A stretch of 37,640 nucleotides of DNA from Pseudomonas sp. GM78 (GTDB lineage: Bacteria; Pseudomonadota; Gammaproteobacteria; Pseudomonadales; Pseudomonadaceae). The notes beneath the pieces were generated by a model, which saw nothing but the letters and a program-made list of their open reading frames with translations, searched no databases and had not been told where the DNA came from. Position 1 is the first letter of the stretch, and each line of letters begins with the position of its first letter. Shown here piece by piece: positions 1 to 7,449 of this stretch. The stretch covers positions 1 through 37,640 of the forward strand of contig NZ_AKJF01000087.1 in assembly GCF_000282475.1 (NCBI RefSeq), given 5' to 3'. Both the position numbers and the translations under genes were made by a program.

Positions 1-58
1 TACCGGCCTGGTCTTTACTCTGAAGCGCGCAACCTCTCAATCGCCAAGGAGAAAGAGC

Positions 59-403
59 ATGTCCGGATGGTATGAAGTGAGCAAAAGCAGCAGCGGTCAG
101 TTCAGGTTCGTGCTGAAGGCGGCGAACGCCGAAACCATTCTGACCAGTGAGCTGTACACCACCCGCGCGGCGGCCGACAAAGGTATCGCGTCGGTGCAGG
201 CCAACAGCCCGCTGGATGAACGCTACGAGAAGAAAACCACCAAGGATGGTCATCCTTATTTCAACCTCAAGGCGGGTAACCACGAGATTATCGGCAGCAG
301 CGAAGCCTATTCCTCTGAGTCTGCGCTGGAGAAAGGCATCGCCAGTGTGAAGGCGAACGGCCCGACCAAGGTGATCAAGGACAAGACCCTTCCCGTCCTC
401 TGA
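59..403 (+). CDS. YegP/UPF0339 (DUF1508) family protein
   Basis: 114-residue soluble protein made of two tandem DUF1508 repeats, roughly residues 3-50 and 53-103. Each repeat has the family pattern of a short beta segment (GQFRFVLKAANAE and GHPYFNLKAGNHE), then a Ser-rich turn, an A..KGI helix and an ASVQANSP or ASVKANGP end. The start at 59 has a good AAGGAG ribosome site at 46-51. Family members are small proteins of unknown biochemical role, several of them stress-induced. It stands alone: the gene to the right reads towards it across a REPIN. The family call is secure and the function is not known. Confidence 0.9.
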   Translation: MSGWYEVSKSSSGQFRFVLKAANAETILTSELYTTRAAADKGIASVQANSPLDERYEKKTTKDGHPYFNLKAGNHEIIGSSEAYSSESALEKGIASVKANGPTKVIKDKTLPVL

Positions 404-416
404 ACCCAATACACCT

Positions 417-511
417 CCCCTGTGGGAGCGAGCCTGCTCGCGATGGCTGCTTAACATTCGACGAAGATGTTGAATGTCAGACCGCTATCGCGAGCAGGCT
501 CGCTCCCACAG
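417..511. repeat. REPIN: inverted pair of REP sequences (type A)
   Basis: Two copies of the REP core GAGCGAGCCTGCTCGC in inverted orientation (arms about 417-443 and 484-511) flank a 40-bp spacer. It lies between two converging genes. The spacer resembles that of the REPIN at 26242-26335 (both contain ATGTTGA and TGTCAG/TGACAC-like stretches), as expected of a family that moves as a pair. Confidence 0.9.
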
Positions 512-533
512 TTTTTCTGTGTGTGTCTTGCGA

Positions 534-1421
534 TCAGCGCAGGGCTTTCAACAGGCCTTGCAACTGGCTCAGACCCGCCTCATCCAACGGAAACACCGGT
601 AACCGCGGATCGCCCACCTCCAGCCCGGTTTGACGCAAACCGGCCTTGATCGTCGCTGGCAACCCTCCCTTGAGAATGAAGTCCAGCAACGGCAACTGGC
701 GATAGAACAGTTCACGTGCCTTGTTCAAGTCGTTCGCCAGTACGGCATCGTACAGGTCGAGATTGAGCTGCGGGATCAGGTTCGGCGCGGCCGTGCACCA
801 GCCTTTTGCCCCGGCCGCGAAGGCTTCCAGCGCCAGGGGGTTGCAACCGTTGTAGAAGGGCACCTGACCTTCGCCCAAGCGATACAGTTGATGCATGCGC
901 TGGATGTCGCCGGTGCTCTCCTTGACCATGGTCACGTTTTCCACGCCCTTGACGATGCGCAGGATCAGGTCCACCGACATGTCGGTGCCGCTGGTGGCCG
1001 GGTTGTTGTAGAGCATGATCGGCACGCCGATGCTGTCGCCGATGGCGCGGTAGTGCGCGAGGATTTGCGCTTCGCTGAGTTTCCAGTACGACGTTGGCAG
1101 CACCATCACCACGTCGGCGCCATGGGCTTCGGCGAGACGGGCGCGACGGACCGCCTTGGCGGTGGTCAGGTCGGACACGCTGACGATGGTCGGCACGCGC
1201 TTGGCCACGTGCTTGATACTGAATTCGGCGACCTGGTCCCACTCCGCGTCACTCAGGTAAGCGCCTTCGCCGGTACTGCCCAGGGGCGCGATGGAATGCA
1301 CGCCGCCGTCGATCAAACGGTCGATGGAGCGCCCGAGCGCGTCCAGGTCAAGGTTCTCGCCGTTGGCGGTGAAGGGGGTGATGGTGTAGCCGATGATGCC
1401 GTGAATGGTGGCGCTGGACAT
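534..1421 (-). CDS. DHDPS/NAL-family aldolase or dehydratase
   Basis: 295-residue TIM-barrel lyase of the dihydrodipicolinate synthase / N-acetylneuraminate lyase superfamily. Visible signatures are GSTGE at residues 48-52 (carboxylate-binding loop), the catalytic Tyr138 in LYNNPA and the Schiff-base Lys167 in MVKEST. The start at 1421 is preceded by GGAGAG at proper spacing; the upstream in-frame GTG at 1463 lies in the end of the neighbouring gene and has no better site. The gene is 29 bp downstream of a class II aldolase gene on the same strand, so the two are probably co-transcribed. This is unlikely to be the biosynthetic DapA. The context suggests breakdown of a keto-acid or sugar acid, but the substrate cannot be read from the sequence. 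Confidence 0.85.
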   Translation of the reverse strand: MSSATIHGIIGYTITPFTANGENLDLDALGRSIDRLIDGGVHSIAPLGSTGEGAYLSDAEWDQVAEFSIKHVAKRVPTIVSVSDLTTAKAVRRARLAEAHGADVVMVLPTSYWKLSEAQILAHYRAIGDSIGVPIMLYNNPATSGTDMSVDLILRIVKGVENVTMVKESTGDIQRMHQLYRLGEGQVPFYNGCNPLALEAFAAGAKGWCTAAPNLIPQLNLDLYDAVLANDLNKARELFYRQLPLLDFILKGGLPATIKAGLRQTGLEVGDPRLPVFPLDEAGLSQLQGLLKALR

Positions 1422-1450
1422 GGTGTCTCTCCGTTGAAAAGGGGCTGGGT

Positions 1451-2233
1451 TCAATTCAGGCAATCGGCGTGTCGACGCAGGTTCTGTCGGGCGTAGTAGT
1501 TGAATGCGGCGGCGTGGCGCTTGGGCCGGGCAATCCAGTCATGGGCTTCACGGCCCAGCTCGGGAATGATCGGCTTGATGGTGCCGGCGCTCATCGCCAG
1601 CAGCTGCAACCGGGCGGCGCGTTCGATCAGTTGGGCAATCACACAGGCCTCCTCGATGGTGGTGCCGGTGGACAACTGGCCGTGGTGGGAAAGCAGGATC
1701 GCCCGCTTGTCGCCCAGGGCGTCGGCAATCAATTCACCTTCTTCGTTGCCCACCGGTACACCGGGCCAGCCTTCGAGAAACGCGCAGTCGTCATAGAGCG
1801 GGCAGAGGTCCATGTGGGAAATCTGCAGCGGCACTTCCAGCATCGACAACGCCGCGACGTGAGTCGGGTGGGTGTGAATGATGCAGTTCACATCCGGGCG
1901 GGTGCGGTACACCCAGCTGTGGAAGCGGTTGGCCGGGTTCGGCATGCCGTGGCCTTCGAGCACTTCCAGGTCTTCGTTGACCAACAGCAGGTTGCCCGCG
2001 GTGATTTCGTCGAAGCCCAGGCCCAGTTGTTGAGTGTAATAGGTGCCAGGCTGCGGACCGCGGGCGGTGATTTGCCCGGCCAGGCCAGAGTCGTGGCCAT
2101 TCTCGAACAGAATGCGGCAGGTCAGGGCCAGCTTTTGCCGGTCGGTCCACGTATTATCCGCGAGGGTGTTTTGCATCTGGCTCAGCGCTTGCTTGACCAG
2201 TTGATCCTTGGGCAGTGCTAATGTCTTGGCCAT
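1451..2233 (-). CDS. class II aldolase/adducin family protein
   Basis: 260-residue member of the class II (zinc) aldolase/adducin superfamily. The metal ligands are visible as HTHPTH (about residues 124-129) and a later SHHG, as in L-fuculose-phosphate aldolase. An N-terminal helical region of about 40 residues precedes the core. The start at 2233 (MAKTLALP) has a GAGGA site 7 nt upstream. It begins the two-gene unit with the DHDPS-family gene and is divergent from an XRE-cupin regulator whose likely operator overlaps the promoter region. The role is inferred to be retro-aldol cleavage, decarboxylation or epimerisation in a small catabolic pathway. The substrate is unknown. Confidence 0.85.
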   Translation of the reverse strand: MAKTLALPKDQLVKQALSQMQNTLADNTWTDRQKLALTCRILFENGHDSGLAGQITARGPQPGTYYTQQLGLGFDEITAGNLLLVNEDLEVLEGHGMPNPANRFHSWVYRTRPDVNCIIHTHPTHVAALSMLEVPLQISHMDLCPLYDDCAFLEGWPGVPVGNEEGELIADALGDKRAILLSHHGQLSTGTTIEEACVIAQLIERAARLQLLAMSAGTIKPIIPELGREAHDWIARPKRHAAAFNYYARQNLRRHADCLN

Positions 2234-2254
2234 ATCGGTGTCCTCTTTGGCTGG

Positions 2255-2300
2255 GTCATGCATATGACACGAAAGATGCTATATGACACTTTGTGTCATA
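2255..2300. promoter_or_regulatory. Palindromic operator between aldolase operon and XRE-cupin gene
   Basis: TATGACAC-TTT-GTGTCATA at 2282-2300 is a perfect 8-3-8 palindrome. The half-site TATGACAC recurs at 2263-2270, exactly 19 bp away in the same orientation, and also overlaps a second imperfect palindrome GTCAT-GCAT-ATGAC at 2255-2268. The position, between divergent genes and next to a helix-turn-helix regulator, makes it the probable binding site of that regulator. The 19-bp spacing would place two dimers nearly on one face of the helix. Confidence 0.75.
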
Positions 2301-2326
2301 GGCAAGGGCAATTCGTCACCTCCTTG

Positions 2327-2887
2327 ATGGATAAATCGTTCTACATGTCTATCCGTTTGAAATTATTGAGAAAAAAACTTGGCGTAACCCTTGAGGCGCT
2401 GGCGGAAAAATCCGGTATGACCAAGAGTTATCTGTCAAAAGTCGAACGCGGCCTGAACACGCCGTCGATTGCGGCCGCCTTGAAACTGGCCAAGGCACTG
2501 AACGTGAAGGTCGAGGAGCTGTTTTCCGAAGACAAGGTGAGCCTCGACAGCTACAGCCTGGTACGCAGCCATGAGCGCCAGCCCCTGGGTGCCAGCGACG
2601 ACAATCCAGGTTACGCGGTGCTGGCCCATCAGGTCAGCGAACGCAGCTTGCTGCCGTTCATCATTTACCCGCCGACCGAGTTCGCCGACAAAGCCTTCAA
2701 GGAGCACCTGGGCGAGGAATTTCTGTTCGTCCACGAAGGGCAGGTGGAAGTGGATTTCGTCAACGAGCGTGTGCTGCTGAGCCGTGGCGATGCGCTGCAC
2801 TTCAACTCACAGAAACCGCACCGGATACGTTCGGTGGGAGAGGTGCAGGCGCAGTTGCTGGTGGTGGTGCACAGCGCAGAAGAATGA
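2327..2887 (+). CDS. XRE-family transcriptional regulator with C-terminal cupin domain
   Basis: 186-residue regulator. Residues about 8-63 are a Cro/CI-type helix-turn-helix (LRKKLGVTLEALAEKSGMTKSYLSKVERG is split over helices 1-3; SYLSKVERG is the recognition helix). Residues about 110-184 are a small cupin barrel (HLGEEFLFVHEG, GDALHFNSQKPHRIRS) that would bind a small ligand. The start at 2327 (MDKSFY) is favoured because earlier in-frame starts lie inside the operator palindrome; no strong ribosome site is seen, and ATG 2345 is an alternative. It is divergent from the class II aldolase/DHDPS unit, which it probably controls in response to the pathway substrate. Confidence 0.9.
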   Translation: MDKSFYMSIRLKLLRKKLGVTLEALAEKSGMTKSYLSKVERGLNTPSIAAALKLAKALNVKVEELFSEDKVSLDSYSLVRSHERQPLGASDDNPGYAVLAHQVSERSLLPFIIYPPTEFADKAFKEHLGEEFLFVHEGQVEVDFVNERVLLSRGDALHFNSQKPHRIRSVGEVQAQLLVVVHSAEE

Positions 2888-2904
2888 GTTGACCGAACTG
2901 ACGC

Positions 2905-2971
2905 CATCGCGAGCAGGCTCACTCCTACAGGGGGAATGCGTTCCCCTGTGGGAGCGAGCCTGCTCGCGATG
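2905..2971. repeat. REPIN, short-spacer inverted REP pair (type A)
   Basis: The core GCGAGCAGGCTC in inverse orientation at the left end and GAGCGAGCCTGCTCGC at the right end, separated by only a few bases. The inner flanks (AGGGGGAA and TTCCCCT) also pair, so the whole element can fold as one long hairpin. It lies between two converging genes and may act as a transcript end. Confidence 0.88.
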
Positions 2972-2989
2972 AGGCCAGCCGAGACGCCG

Positions 2990-4009
2990 CTAAACTTCGA
3001 CGGGAACCGATAATTTCGGGCTACCCAGCCCATGCGTCTTCGAATCAAAAAACCGCAACTCAACCCCGGTCCCCTCGAACACCTTCGCGTAATGCCGCTT
3101 CTGGTGCTGGATGAACGCCTTGCTGCGCGGATAAATCGAGATGGCCATCAGCTTCGGTTTCGCCAGGCGCAAGGCGTGCACGATATGACTGTCCTGCTCG
3201 CCCAACGCATGCCCGAAAATACATAACCCGTCACCATGGCCGAGCAACTGCTCGTAGCAGAACGACAGGTAATCCGAACTGCGGATGGTCTTGAGCTTGT
3301 CCGCGCTCGGCCCTTCGTTGATGAACAACGGCACATCGTCGAGGGTCTTGATCGTGTTGTTGATGGCGAAATTGCCCAGCAACGTGCCTTCGGTCGACAT
3401 CAATTTGCGCGCCGTGCCGTCCTGGTTGCGCACCAGGTGCAGACCGCCGTGCAGGTACAGCAAGCGGGTCTTGTCGGTGGCGGTCACGCTCAGGTCGAAG
3501 GCCGGTTCTGAACCCTGGAACAGGTCGGTGATCGCTTCGGGTTGCTGCTGGATCGCCCAGTAATTGAGCAAGTCGTAGTTGGTGGTGAATACCGTGCGGT
3601 AACGGCCCAGTTCCTGGCCGATCGTCGCCAGGCTCGACGCCTCCACCAACCGCCACGGGATGTGTACCGCGTGCACGGTGTTGATCAGCGCTTCCTTGAT
3701 CGCGTAGTAACGATTACGCGGTGCGGCGGAGCTGACGGCCAGGGCCTTGTTGACCCGGCTGGTGGTTTTCAAGGCGCTGAGCACCTGCTCGAAACTGCGC
3801 GTCTGCAGTGCATCGAACACACTCAGCTCGGACGGGCTGAGGGGTTTTTCTTCGACGGTGCGGGCGTTTTCGAACAGCGAGTCGTAGCCAAAATCGTCCC
3901 ACACCGCACGGCTGGCCCCATTGCCCACCAGCAGACCGTCGAACGCAGCGCTGCTGCGCAAGACGTTCCAGTCTTCAAGTTGGGCGTCGACATCCTGGAA
4001 ATCGGTCAT
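2990..4009 (-). CDS. DUF4917 family protein, SIR2-like fold
   Basis: 339-residue protein of the DUF4917 family. It shows the order of motifs found in SIR2-like domains: a Gly-rich GNGAS near residue 30, FTTNYD in the middle, LYLHGG, and a late IFGHALGEQDSHI resembling the conserved GxSxxDxHI of SIR2-type proteins. These would form a nucleotide (NAD)-binding Rossmann-like fold; catalysis is not shown. The start at 4009 (MTDFQDVDAQ) is chosen by family-like N-terminus, but there is no clear ribosome site, and a GTG at 4078 is possible. It is a single gene, divergent from a LysR gene, with no obvious partner. Confidence 0.75.
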   Translation of the reverse strand: MTDFQDVDAQLEDWNVLRSSAAFDGLLVGNGASRAVWDDFGYDSLFENARTVEEKPLSPSELSVFDALQTRSFEQVLSALKTTSRVNKALAVSSAAPRNRYYAIKEALINTVHAVHIPWRLVEASSLATIGQELGRYRTVFTTNYDLLNYWAIQQQPEAITDLFQGSEPAFDLSVTATDKTRLLYLHGGLHLVRNQDGTARKLMSTEGTLLGNFAINNTIKTLDDVPLFINEGPSADKLKTIRSSDYLSFCYEQLLGHGDGLCIFGHALGEQDSHIVHALRLAKPKLMAISIYPRSKAFIQHQKRHYAKVFEGTGVELRFFDSKTHGLGSPKLSVPVEV

Positions 4010-4143
4010 TGCGGGGCTCGTCTCGAAGCAAAAGGTCTGATGGGCGGCGACTTTATCATGCTCGGGCGCTTCAACCACGGCGCGTCACGGGCGAAGGGCG
4101 CTATGCTGCGACTTTCGCCCGAACCGCCATTGCCGAGAGTCCG

Positions 4144-5046
4144 ATGCTGCAAAAAAGCCTGATCCGCCGTCTCGACCTGATCACCCTGCAACTGTTTGTC
4201 GCTGTCCACGAAGAGGGCACGCTCACCCGTGCCGCCGCGCGTGAAGCGATTGCGGTGTCGGCGGCGAGCAAGCGCTTGATGGAGCTTGAGGAGGCGCTGG
4301 GGATCAGTCTGTTCGTGCGCCAGGCCAAGGGCATGACGTTGACGCCGGCAGGTGAAACCTTGCTGCACCACGCCCGGCAGATGCTGTTCAACGTCGAGAA
4401 AATGGGCCTGGAACTGGGCGAGCACAGCCATGGTGTGCGGGGTTATGTGCGGATGCTCGCCAATCTGTCGGCGATCATTCAGTTCCTGCCCGAAGACCTG
4501 CGGGATTTTTCCGAGCGCCACCCGCAGGTCAAGACCGACCTTGAAGAACGACCCAGTGCCGGGGTGATCCAGGGCGTGCTCGATGGCGTGGCCGACCTCG
4601 GGATCTGCTCCATCGACAGCGACATCAAGGGCCTGCACAGCGTGCTCTACCGTCAGGACAAGCTGATGGTGTTGATGTTGCCGGATCATCCATTGGCCGG
4701 TCGTTCGAGCCTGGCCTTCGCCGAGACGCTGGACAGCGATTACGTCGGGCTGCATGCGGCCAGTTCGATCAATATGCGCACCCATGCCGCCGCGCGTGAA
4801 GCCGGCCGGGTATTGCGGGTGCGTATCCATGTGCCGGGCTTCGACGCCATGTGTCGCATGATCCAGGCCAACATGGGCATAGGCGTCCTGCCGCAGCGGG
4901 CTTATGAGTTGTTTGGCCGGGCGTTGGGGTTACATGCGGTGCCGTTGACCGATGCCTGGTCGGATCGGGCGTTGATTCTGGTGGTGCGCGATGAGGCGTT
5001 GCTGTCGCCCGTGAGCCGAATGTTGTTTGAGCATTTGCGCGGTTAA
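4144..5046 (+). CDS. LysR-family transcriptional regulator of the CoA-transferase/HMG-lyase operon
   Basis: 300-residue LysR protein: winged helix-turn-helix at residues about 8-66 (LFVAVHEEGTLTRAAAREAIAVSAASKRL) and a two-lobed effector domain from about 95 to 295 with DLGICSIDS and MLPDHPLAG. The start at 4144 fits the family N-terminus; the ribosome site is weak. It lies in the same direction 104 bp upstream of the caiB-like gene, separated by hairpins and inverted repeats that could be its operator. It most likely activates that operon in response to its substrate (inference from position). Confidence 0.88.
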   Translation: MLQKSLIRRLDLITLQLFVAVHEEGTLTRAAAREAIAVSAASKRLMELEEALGISLFVRQAKGMTLTPAGETLLHHARQMLFNVEKMGLELGEHSHGVRGYVRMLANLSAIIQFLPEDLRDFSERHPQVKTDLEERPSAGVIQGVLDGVADLGICSIDSDIKGLHSVLYRQDKLMVLMLPDHPLAGRSSLAFAETLDSDYVGLHAASSINMRTHAAAREAGRVLRVRIHVPGFDAMCRMIQANMGIGVLPQRAYELFGRALGLHAVPLTDAWSDRALILVVRDEALLSPVSRMLFEHLRG

Positions 5047-5069
5047 GGCGTTCGCGTTTCGCGAACGCC
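5047..5069. terminator. Perfect 10-bp hairpin after the LysR gene
   Basis: Arms GGCGTTCGCG (5047-5056) and CGCGAACGCC (5060-5069) with a TTT loop start directly after the LysR stop codon. There is no U-run behind the stem, so it is not a textbook Rho-independent terminator. It could attenuate read-through into the next operon or stabilise the 3' end of the lysR mRNA. Confidence 0.5.
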
Positions 5070-5074
5070 CGTTG

Positions 5075-5132
5075 CCAACTGAAGGTTGGATTCCCAAGCC
5101 TGCTGTCCTCTAGCCTTGGCACATATTCCAAG
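5075..5132. promoter_or_regulatory. Candidate LysR operator repeats upstream of caiB-like gene
   Basis: Two inverted repeats lie in the 80 bp before the operon: CCAAC-TGAAG-GTTGG (5075-5089) and CTTGG-CACATATT-CCAAG (5115-5132). Their arms share CCAA/TTGG, so the region holds four related half-sites at about 20-bp phasing. This matches the usual layout of a LysR recognition site plus a promoter-proximal activation site. Binding is inferred. Confidence 0.5.
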
Positions 5133-5150
5133 AACAAGAGGTACCCCGCG

Positions 5151-6344
5151 ATGACTGCCCCCTTGAGTGCAATCAAAGTGATCGAGATCGGCACGCTGAT
5201 CGCCGCGCCCTTCGCCGCGCGCATGCTCGCCGAGTTCGGCGCCGAAGTGATCAAGATCGAAGCCATGGGCCAGGGCGACCCCCTGCGTAAATGGCGCAAG
5301 CTGCACGAAGGCACCTCGCTGTGGTGGTACCTGCAATCGCGCAACAAGAAGTCCCTGGCACTGAACCTCAAGTCCGCCGAAGGCATCGAACTGGTCAAGC
5401 AACTGGCAACCAGTGCCGACGTGCTGATCGAAAACCTGCGTCCCGGCGCGCTGGAAAAACTCGGCCTCGGTTGGGACGTGCTGCATGCCCTCAACCCCAA
5501 CCTGACCCTGGTGCGGATTTCCGGTTACGGCCAGACCGGCCCGTACCGCGACCGTCCTGGTTTCGGCGCCATAGGCGAAGCCATGGGCGGCATCCGCTAC
5601 ACCACCGGCACCCCCGGTTCACCGCCGGCGCGGGTGGGCGTCAGCCTCGGCGATTCCCTGGCATCGCTGCACGCGGTGATCGGCGCGCTGATGTCGCTGT
5701 TGAGGGTGAAGACCGGGCAGGGCGAAGGGCAAATCGTCGATGTGTCGCTGGCCGAAAGCGTGTTCAATGTGATGGAAAGCCTGGTGCCGGAATATGACAT
5801 GCTCGGCCATGTGCGTGAGCGCAGCGGCGGTGCCTTGCCGGGTATCGCACCTTCCAACACCTACCTCACGGCCAATGGCGCCTATGTGGTGATCGCCGGC
5901 AACAGCGATCCGATCTACAAGCGATTGATGCGCACCATTGGCCGCCAGGACCTGGCCGACGCCCCCGAGTTCGCCCATAACGACGGGCGTGCGGCCAAGA
6001 GCGGCCTGCTCGATGCGGCGATCACCCACTGGACCAGCAGCCTGCCGATCGACGACGTACTGGCAGCGCTGGAAGCCGCCGAAGTTCCCGCCGGACGCAT
6101 CTATTCGGTAGCCGACATCGTGGCCGATCCACATTATCAGGCGCGGGACATGCTGCTCACTGCCGAGCTGCCAGGTGGCGCCACGGTGAAGATGCCGGGC
6201 ATCGTGCCGAAACTCTCCGAGACCCCCGGAGGCGTCAACTGGTCGGGTCCGGGCCTGGGCCAGCACACCGACAGTATCCTCACGCAGCTTGGTCTTACGC
6301 TGGCAGACATCGAACGCCTGAAAGTTGAAGGAGTGGTGCAATGA
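5151..6344 (+). CDS. CaiB/BaiF (family III) CoA-transferase
   Basis: 397-residue class III CoA-transferase. It moves CoA between a donor thioester and a carboxylic acid through an acyl-aspartate. Visible features are the N-terminal KVIEIGTLIAAPFAARMLAEFGAEVIKIE, NKKSLALNLKS, the likely catalytic Asp168 in VSLGDS (position equivalent to Asp169 of formyl-CoA transferase) and the GEGQIVDVSL turn. AAGAGG lies upstream of the ATG at 5151. The stop overlaps the start of the next gene by 4 nt (ATGA), so the two are translationally coupled. With an HMG-CoA-lyase-like partner, a plausible role is activation of 3-hydroxy-3-methylglutarate or a related dicarboxylate, as in the human SUGCT enzyme of the same family. 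The substrate is inference. Confidence 0.9.
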   Translation: MTAPLSAIKVIEIGTLIAAPFAARMLAEFGAEVIKIEAMGQGDPLRKWRKLHEGTSLWWYLQSRNKKSLALNLKSAEGIELVKQLATSADVLIENLRPGALEKLGLGWDVLHALNPNLTLVRISGYGQTGPYRDRPGFGAIGEAMGGIRYTTGTPGSPPARVGVSLGDSLASLHAVIGALMSLLRVKTGQGEGQIVDVSLAESVFNVMESLVPEYDMLGHVRERSGGALPGIAPSNTYLTANGAYVVIAGNSDPIYKRLMRTIGRQDLADAPEFAHNDGRAAKSGLLDAAITHWTSSLPIDDVLAALEAAEVPAGRIYSVADIVADPHYQARDMLLTAELPGGATVKMPGIVPKLSETPGGVNWSGPGLGQHTDSILTQLGLTLADIERLKVEGVVQ

Positions 6345-7267
6345 TCACTGATTATTCCGAGCGCCTGATCGTTCAGGAAGTCTCCCCGCGCGACGGCTTG
6401 CAGATCGAGCCGACCTGGGTTGAAACCGTCGACAAGATCGCCCTGATCAATCAACTGTCGCAGGCCGGGTTCAGCCGTATCGAGGCCGGCTCATTCGTGT
6501 CGCCCAAGGCCATTCCGGCGTTGCGCGACGGTGAACTGGTGTTCAAGGGCATCACCCGCCAACCGGGTGTGATCTATGTGGCGCTGATCCCCAACCTCAA
6601 GGGCGCGCAACGGGCACTGGCCTGCAACGCCGATGAGCTGAACCTGGTGATGTCCGCCAGCCAGACCCACAACCTGGCGAACATGCGCATGCGCTGCGAA
6701 GACTCGCTGGCCGCCTTCGGCGAGATCGTGGCGTTCGTGCACGGCACACCGGTGCGTCTGAACGCCAGCATCGCCACCACCTTTGGTTGCCCATTCGAAG
6801 GCAAGATCGATGAGGACCGGGTACTGCACATCGTCGAGGCCTATCAGGAACTCGGCATCCAGGGCATCACCCTGGCCGATACCACCGGCATGGCCAATCC
6901 GCGGCAGGTCGAGCGGTTGGTGCGACGGGTGTTGCAGCGGGTATCGCCCGCGGACCTGACCCTGCATTTCCATAACACCCGTGGCCTTGGCTTGTGCAAC
7001 GTGCTGGCCGCTTACGAGGCCGGTGCCCGGCGTTTCGACGCGGCACTCGGCGGCCTCGGCGGTTGCCCGTTCGCACCCGGCGCCTCGGGCAACATCTGCA
7101 CTGAAGACCTGGTGAACCTGTGCGATGAAGTCGGGATTGCCACCGGTATCGATCTGCCGTTGTTGCTGAAACTTTCCCGAGGATTGCCGGCGCTGCTCGG
7201 CCACGAAGTGCCGGGCCAACTGGCCAAGGCCGGACGCAATTGCGACCTGCACCCCGTGCCCTCCTGA
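6341..7267 (+). CDS. hydroxymethylglutaryl-CoA lyase family protein
   Basis: 308-residue TIM-barrel lyase of the HMGL/DRE family. HMG-CoA lyase cleaves 3-hydroxy-3-methylglutaryl-CoA to acetoacetate and acetyl-CoA. The key residues are present: EVSPRDGLQ with Arg17 and Asp18, metal-binding His209 and His211 in HFHNTRG, and the active-site Cys242 loop GGCPFAPGASGN. Its start overlaps the CoA-transferase stop by 4 nt, and an MFS carrier gene follows. It is not in the usual leucine-degradation (liu) setting, as no carboxylase or acyl-CoA dehydrogenase is adjacent. It more likely serves breakdown of an imported branched hydroxydicarboxylate. True substrate not established. Confidence 0.9.
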   Translation: MITDYSERLIVQEVSPRDGLQIEPTWVETVDKIALINQLSQAGFSRIEAGSFVSPKAIPALRDGELVFKGITRQPGVIYVALIPNLKGAQRALACNADELNLVMSASQTHNLANMRMRCEDSLAAFGEIVAFVHGTPVRLNASIATTFGCPFEGKIDEDRVLHIVEAYQELGIQGITLADTTGMANPRQVERLVRRVLQRVSPADLTLHFHNTRGLGLCNVLAAYEAGARRFDAALGGLGGCPFAPGASGNICTEDLVNLCDEVGIATGIDLPLLLKLSRGLPALLGHEVPGQLAKAGRNCDLHPVPS

Positions 7268-7276
7268 CCACACAAC

Positions 7277-7381
7277 CCCCTGTAGGAGCGAGCCTGCTCG
7301 CGATGGAGGTTAACGATAACGCGTGTTTCCTGATTAAACGCGTTGCCCTCCAGTTCATCGCGAGCAGGCTCGCTCCTACAG
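7277..7381. repeat. REPIN between HMG-lyase-like and MFS genes (type A)
   Basis: Inverted REP cores GAGCGAGCCTGCTCGC (left) and its complement (right, ending 7381), with a spacer of about 50 bp containing AACGCGTGTTTCC and TGATTAAACGCGTT. It sits inside an apparent operon and could stabilise the upstream mRNA or lower expression of the downstream carrier. Confidence 0.9.
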
Positions 7382-7449
7382 TAAAAGCACCTTGACCAGA
7401 CAACAAAAACAATCGGACACCCCAAGGGAAGTCCGCCTGGAGAACCGCA

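Noticed and set aside
421-511. Repeated inverted sequences as a CRISPR array
   Set aside because: They are REP palindromes in inverted pairs scattered through the window, not regularly spaced direct repeats.
534-1421. Assignment as dapA (lysine biosynthesis)
   Set aside because: It lies in a regulated two-gene unit with a class II aldolase, and the sequence is of the wider DHDPS/NAL family.
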